From positions 151,448 to 215,447 of the forward strand of contig NZ_KQ948030.1 in NCBI RefSeq assembly GCF_001513965.1: DNA of 64,000 nucleotides, given 5' to 3'. This DNA is from Streptomyces cellostaticus (GTDB lineage: Bacteria; Actinomycetota; Actinomycetes; Streptomycetales; Streptomycetaceae). Below are positions 59,986 to 64,000 of the stretch, one piece after another. Within the stretch, counting starts at the first letter, position 1. Each line of letters begins with the position of its first letter. The notes under the pieces were generated by a model that worked only from the letters and a program-made list of their open reading frames with translations, was not told where the DNA came from and searched no databases. Made by a program: the position numbers and the translations under genes.

Positions 59986-62900
59986 CTAGATTCCCAGCTC
60001 TTTATTGATGAGATCGAACATTTCATCATCGGTTGCCTCTGCGATGTCCTGGTCGGCGGACGTACCATCCGCGGCCCCCGTGCGGAAATCATCCATGATG
60101 GATTCGAGGCGGGTTATGATCTTCAATTTCTTGCCATTGTGCTGGGCAATCACGGACAGCAGGGACTCGAGTTTGTCGAGCTCTTTCAGCACAGGCTGGT
60201 AGTCGATCTCCTGGGCGGCGATCTTCTCCCCGAGATAGCCGGCGAGCCCTGCGGGAGTGGGATAGTCGAAGACCACCGCGGCGGGCAGGCGCAGCCCGAC
60301 GGCGTTGCTGATCCGGTTGCGGAACTCCAGTGCGGTCAGCGAGTCGAAGCCGAGCTGACGGAAGTACCGGGCGGGGTCGATGGCGTCCGGGCCGGGCAGG
60401 CCGAGGACGAGAGCCGCCTGGGTCAGGATCAGGTTCAGGATCTCCTTCTCCCGCTCGGCGACCGGCAGGGTGGCCAGCCGGTTCGCCAGGTTCTTGCCCC
60501 CGTCCGCGGTGGGCCGCCCGGCAGTACGCCGTCCAGGGCGGACCAGGCCGGTCATCAGGGCGGGCACGGCACTGCCGAGGCGGCGGAAGGCGGGCAGGTC
60601 GAGCAGCGCCGTCACCAGCATGGACGCTGCCCGGTCCGCGGCCGAGTCCAGCAGCGCCAGCCCGTCGGACCCGGCCAGCGGGCGCAGGCCCTGCCGGGCC
60701 ATCCGCTGCCGGTCGGCATCGGCGAGCCCGCCGGCCATGCCGTCCTCCCAGGGACCCCAGGCCAGCGACAGGGCGGGCAGGCCCTGACTGCGGCGGTACG
60801 CGGCAAGAGCGTCCAGGAACGTGTTGGCAGCCGCGTAGTTGGCCTGACCGGCGTTGCCGATGACACCGGCGATGGACGAGAACAGGGTGAAGGTGTCCAG
60901 GTCCAGATCACGGGTGAGTTCGTGCAGGTGCCAGGCGGCATCGGCCTTGGGCCGCATGACCTGCCGGAGCCGGTCCGGGGTCAACGCCCCGATGACCCCG
61001 TCGTCGAGCACACCCGCGGTGTGGACGACCCCGGTCAGCGGCACGCCGGCCAGGACACCGGCGAGCTGCTCCCGGTCCGCCGCGTCACAGGCCGTCATGG
61101 TGACCTCGGCGCCCAGCCGGTGCAGGTCGGCGGTCAGTTCCCGCATGCCCGGCGCGGCCGGACCACGGCGTGAGACCAACAGCAACCGCTGGGCCTGCCC
61201 GGTCGCGACGAGGTGCCGGGCCACCAGCTTGCCCAACGCACCCGAAGCACCCGTGATCAGCACCGTACCGGCGCGCCCGGACTCCCGCCCGGCCGGAATG
61301 GTCAGCACGACTTTGCCGGTGTGACGGGCCTGGCTCAGGAATCGGAACGCGTCCACCGCGCGCCGCACATCCCAGCATGCCACCGGCAACGGCTGGAGCA
61401 CTCCCTGGGCGAACAGCTCCATGAGGGAGGACAGCATCGCCCCGATCGCATCCGGATCCTGCCGCAGCAGATCGAACGCCTGATAGGCAACCCCGTGCAG
61501 CCGCTCGACCTCGTCAGGATCGCGGACATCGGTCTTGCCCATCTCCACGAACCGGCCGCCGGGACGGGTCAACCGCAGCGAGGCGTCCACGAACTCACCC
61601 GCCAGCGAGTCCAGCACCACATCCACACCACGCCCACCGGACGCGTCACGGAAGAGCTCCTCGAACTCGGTCGTCCGGGAGGAGGCGATGTGGGACGCCT
61701 CAACGCCCAGTCCCCGCACGGCCGCCCACTTCGACGGGGACGCGGTCGCGAACACCTCCGCCCCCAGATGACGGGCCAACTGCACCGCGGCCATCCCCAC
61801 TCCGCCTGCGGCCGAGTGGATCAGCACCCGCTCCCCCGGTTGCAGACCGGCCAGTTCCACGAGCGCGTGATACGCCGTCAGGAAGGCCACCGGCGTCGCG
61901 GCCGCCTGCGCCGACGACCAGCCCGTCGGTACTCGCCTCACCAGCCGCGCATCGGCCACCGTCGTCGGCCCGAACGCCCCCGGGAACAGCCCCGTCACCA
62001 CATCGCCGACGGCCAGGTCCGCCACGCCCGGCCCAGCCTCCAGCACCACACCGGAGCCTTCCAGACCCAACGGGCCCGCCTCACCGGGATACATCCCCAG
62101 CACGTTCAGCACGTCCCGGAAGTTCACCCCGGCCGCCCGCACGGCCACCCGCACCTCACCGGCCGCCAATGGCCGCCAACCGTCTGCCTGGTCCTCCAGC
62201 ACCAGACCCTCGACCGTCCCCTGCTGCGCGACCCCCAGGCGCCACTGCCGTCCGTCCGGCACTGCCAGCCCGTCCTCGGCCGCCCGCACCAGCCGGGGCA
62301 CCCGTACCTGTGCGTCCCGTACCGCGAACTCCGGCTCCCCCAGCTCCGTGCCCGCCAGCACCAGACCTCCTGCGCCCACCAGCGCGTCCACATCCGCGAG
62401 CACCACCCGCTCCGGGTGCTCATTCGCCGCCGCGCGCACCAGGCCGGCCACGCCGGCGCCGTCCATCCGCACGCCCACTCCAGGTCCGGCGTCCACCGCG
62501 CGCTCCGTCACCACCACGAGCCGCGACCCGTCCAGCACCCCCGTCCCCAGCCACTCCTGCACCACGCCCAGCACCCGCAGCACGGCCCCCTGGGCCACAT
62601 CCGCCACGCCGTCGGAGCCAAGGCCGTCCCCGGCAACGTCACTGCCCTCTCCGATGCCGGGTACGCAGCAGGCCACCACCACGTCAGGCACCTCGGCGCC
62701 CGCCTCCACCGCGGCCACCAGTTCAGTCACGTCCGCATAGAGCGCCGCGCCGGGCACTCCCAGCCCGCCGTCCTCCCCCAGCACCGCCCAGCGGCTGCCC
62801 ACTTCCTCGGATCCCGTCACCGCGGCGGCCGGGACCCACTCCACGCGGAAGAACGCATCGCCGGCCGCTCCGGCCGCGGACTCCAGGGAACCCGCAGGAA

Positions 62901-64000
62901 GCGGCCCGAGCACCACCGATTCCGCCGTGGCGATCAGCCCACCGGCCGCATCGGCCAGGGTGAGTGACACTCCGTCGCCCGAAGCCGACGGGGCGATCCG
63001 CACCCGCGCCGCCACCGCGCCCGCCGCGTGCACCACCACGTCACCCCACTCGAGCGGCAACGACGGCTCGTCGCCGCCCACCGACTCCAGCTCCGTGACG
63101 TGCAGAGCCGCATCGAGCAGCGCAGGGTGCAGCCCGAACCCGGAGGCCTCCGTGCCCTCGGTCAGCGCGACCTCGGCGAACAGCTCGTCCCCGCGCCGCC
63201 ACGCCGCCCGAACCCCCCGGAACACCGGTCCGTACTCCAGCCCGGCACCTGCCAGCCCTTCGTACAGCCCCTCCGTCTCGACCGCTACGGCCTTTGCCGG
63301 CGGCCACTGCGCACCCCACTCCGCCACATCCGCACCGGCATCCCCGTCAGCCTCGGCCGAGGTCAGCGCTCCCGACGCATGCCGCACCCACGCCCCTTCG
63401 GCCGTCCGCGCGAACACCACGACCTCACGGCGTCCCTCCTGGTCGGCTTCGCCCACCGTCACCTGCACCTGCACGCCGCCGCGCTCCGGCAGTGTCAGGG
63501 GCGTTTCGATGAGCAGTTCCTCGACCTGTCCGCATGCGGCTTCGTCGCCGGCGCGTACGGCCATGTCCAGGAGTGCCGCTCCGGGTACCACCACCTGGCC
63601 GGCCACGACGTGGTCTGCCAGCCATGGCTGTGCGGAGAGGGCCAGCTGCCCGGTCAGCACCAGCCCGCCGGTCGCGGGCAGTTCGACGGCAGCGCCCAGG
63701 AGCGGGTGACCGGAGCTCTCCAGGCCGAGGTGTTCGGCCCGGCCTGTCGTGACCGGGTTCAGCCAGTACCGCTCGCGCTGGAAGGCGTAGGTGGGCAGGT
63801 CGACCCGGCGGCGGGCGCCCGTTCCCGCGAACACCGGATCCCAGTCCACTGCTTGGCCGCGGACATGAACCCTGGCCACCGCGGTGAGCAGGGCTCGGAC
63901 CTCGTTACGGCCCCGGCGCAGCACCGGCAGCCATATCTCGCCGTCAGCGGCTTCGCCGGCGTGGTCGGTGTTGCGGATCTGGGGGCCCATGCCCGACAGC
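59986..64000 (-). CDS. Modular type I polyketide synthase, last module, N-terminus beyond window
   Basis: About 1338 residues of a modular PKS are visible. They start in the post-AT linker (LPTYAFQRERYWL near 63780). DH follows, with His in WLADHVVAGQVVVPG (about 63612) and Asp in LHPALLDAALH (about 63114). ER spans about 62250-61310, with GVNFRDVLNVLGMYPG and HSAAGGVGMAAVQLARHLG. KR spans about 61270-60730, with ITGASGALG, LDD in HTAGVLDDG (B-type) and Tyr in GQANYAAANTFLDALAAYR. The ACP has Ser in LGFDSLTALEFRNR (about 60340). All catalytic residues look intact, so the module should fully reduce its beta-carbon. The C-terminus ends in a PKS-type docking helix (DDEMFDLINKELG). KS and AT lie outside the window. 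Confidence 0.95.
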   Translation of the reverse strand, partial: LSGMGPQIRNTDHAGEAADGEIWLPVLRRGRNEVRALLTAVARVHVRGQAVDWDPVFAGTGARRRVDLPTYAFQRERYWLNPVTTGRAEHLGLESSGHPLLGAAVELPATGGLVLTGQLALSAQPWLADHVVAGQVVVPGAALLDMAVRAGDEAACGQVEELLIETPLTLPERGGVQVQVTVGEADQEGRREVVVFARTAEGAWVRHASGALTSAEADGDAGADVAEWGAQWPPAKAVAVETEGLYEGLAGAGLEYGPVFRGVRAAWRRGDELFAEVALTEGTEASGFGLHPALLDAALHVTELESVGGDEPSLPLEWGDVVVHAAGAVAARVRIAPSASGDGVSLTLADAAGGLIATAESVVLGPLPAGSLESAAGAAGDAFFRVEWVPAAAVTGSEEVGSRWAVLGEDGGLGVPGAALYADVTELVAAVEAGAEVPDVVVACCVPGIGEGSDVAGDGLGSDGVADVAQGAVLRVLGVVQEWLGTGVLDGSRLVVVTERAVDAGPGVGVRMDGAGVAGLVRAAANEHPERVVLADVDALVGAGGLVLAGTELGEPEFAVRDAQVRVPRLVRAAEDGLAVPDGRQWRLGVAQQGTVEGLVLEDQADGWRPLAAGEVRVAVRAAGVNFRDVLNVLGMYPGEAGPLGLEGSGVVLEAGPGVADLAVGDVVTGLFPGAFGPTTVADARLVRRVPTGWSSAQAAATPVAFLTAYHALVELAGLQPGERVLIHSAAGGVGMAAVQLARHLGAEVFATASPSKWAAVRGLGVEASHIASSRTTEFEELFRDASGGRGVDVVLDSLAGEFVDASLRLTRPGGRFVEMGKTDVRDPDEVERLHGVAYQAFDLLRQDPDAIGAMLSSLMELFAQGVLQPLPVACWDVRRAVDAFRFLSQARHTGKVVLTIPAGRESGRAGTVLITGASGALGKLVARHLVATGQAQRLLLVSRRGPAAPGMRELTADLHRLGAEVTMTACDAADREQLAGVLAGVPLTGVVHTAGVLDDGVIGALTPDRLRQVMRPKADAAWHLHELTRDLDLDTFTLFSSIAGVIGNAGQANYAAANTFLDALAAYRRSQGLPALSLAWGPWEDGMAGGLADADRQRMARQGLRPLAGSDGLALLDSAADRAASMLVTALLDLPAFRRLGSAVPALMTGLVRPGRRTAGRPTADGGKNLANRLATLPVAEREKEILNLILTQAALVLGLPGPDAIDPARYFRQLGFDSLTALEFRNRISNAVGLRLPAAVVFDYPTPAGLAGYLGEKIAAQEIDYQPVLKELDKLESLLSVIAQHNGKKLKIITRLESIMDDFRTGAADGTSADQDIAEATDDEMFDLINKELGI

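Noticed and set aside
57060..60008. A 982-codon frame antisense to the NRPS gene
   Set aside because: Shadow frame; the NRPS motifs on the other strand are complete.
1..64000. CRISPR array, tRNA or rRNA genes, insertion sequences, phage att sites
   Set aside because: No regularly spaced repeats, no tRNA-like arms with CCA-proximal T-loop sequence, no transposase or integrase motifs were seen.

Overview
The window is high-GC actinobacterial DNA and almost certainly a Streptomyces chromosome. It carries the principal sigma factor hrdB with its Lys/Ala-rich N-terminal insert, the nrdRJ-lexA group, gyrB2/parE, many GTG starts and many ATGA/GTGA stop-start overlaps. From memory, the order from the paired citrate synthases through parE, hrdB, rnhB, nrdJ, nrdR, lexA and the siderophore trio matches the SCO58xx region of S. 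coelicolor. I could not check this by alignment.

Layout. 0-2.4 kb: two divergent citrate-synthase-type genes (the first cut by the window edge, the second with an N-terminal HTH) around a palindromic promoter region. 2.4-3.3 kb: a ferredoxin-like gene with an iron box touching its start. 3.4-11.6 kb: a CitA/CitB-type two-component system, an ABC importer of the nitrate/sulfonate/taurine class, a second CitB-type regulator without a kinase, and a DUF485/SSS symporter pair. 11.7-14.0 kb: a membrane protein/kinase/LuxR-regulator operon. 14.9-20.3 kb: parE, a small zinc-ribbon protein, a trypsin-like protease and hrdB. 20.7-29.2 kb: a GntR regulator, an ABC ATPase-permease fusion, a Nudix/NrtR-like protein, a glycogen-debranching-like protein and a DUF4192 protein. 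29.4-45.2 kb: housekeeping and DNA metabolism (RecQ-phosphoribosyltransferase fusion, rnhB, a TetR/MFS pair, ADP-ribosylglycohydrolase, TerD-like protein, nrdJ, nrdR, lexA). 45.4-52.4 kb: a DinG-like helicase and a three-gene NIS siderophore operon.

The last 11.5 kb is accessory. A NarL-type two-component system (53.1-55.0 kb) and an ABC-transporter ATPase gene (55.6-56.6 kb) share a duplicated promoter/operator about 3 kb apart. The ATPase gene is followed only by a broken permease stub of about 170 bp. Seventeen bases further on, the convergent end of a PKS-NRPS biosynthetic cluster begins: an NRPS (C-A-PCP, no thioesterase) and the last module (DH-ER-KR-ACP) of a modular PKS that runs off the window. 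The layout suggests that the cluster was inserted into, or deleted part of, a regulator-exporter locus.

Regulatory sites readable by eye include an iron box, two TetR-type operators before the MFS pump, tandem NrdR boxes, an SOS box before lexA, repeated TTTTGCTC half-sites before the ABC importer and the second CitB-type regulator, and several long terminator hairpins between convergent genes. No tRNA, rRNA, CRISPR array or insertion sequence was recognised.
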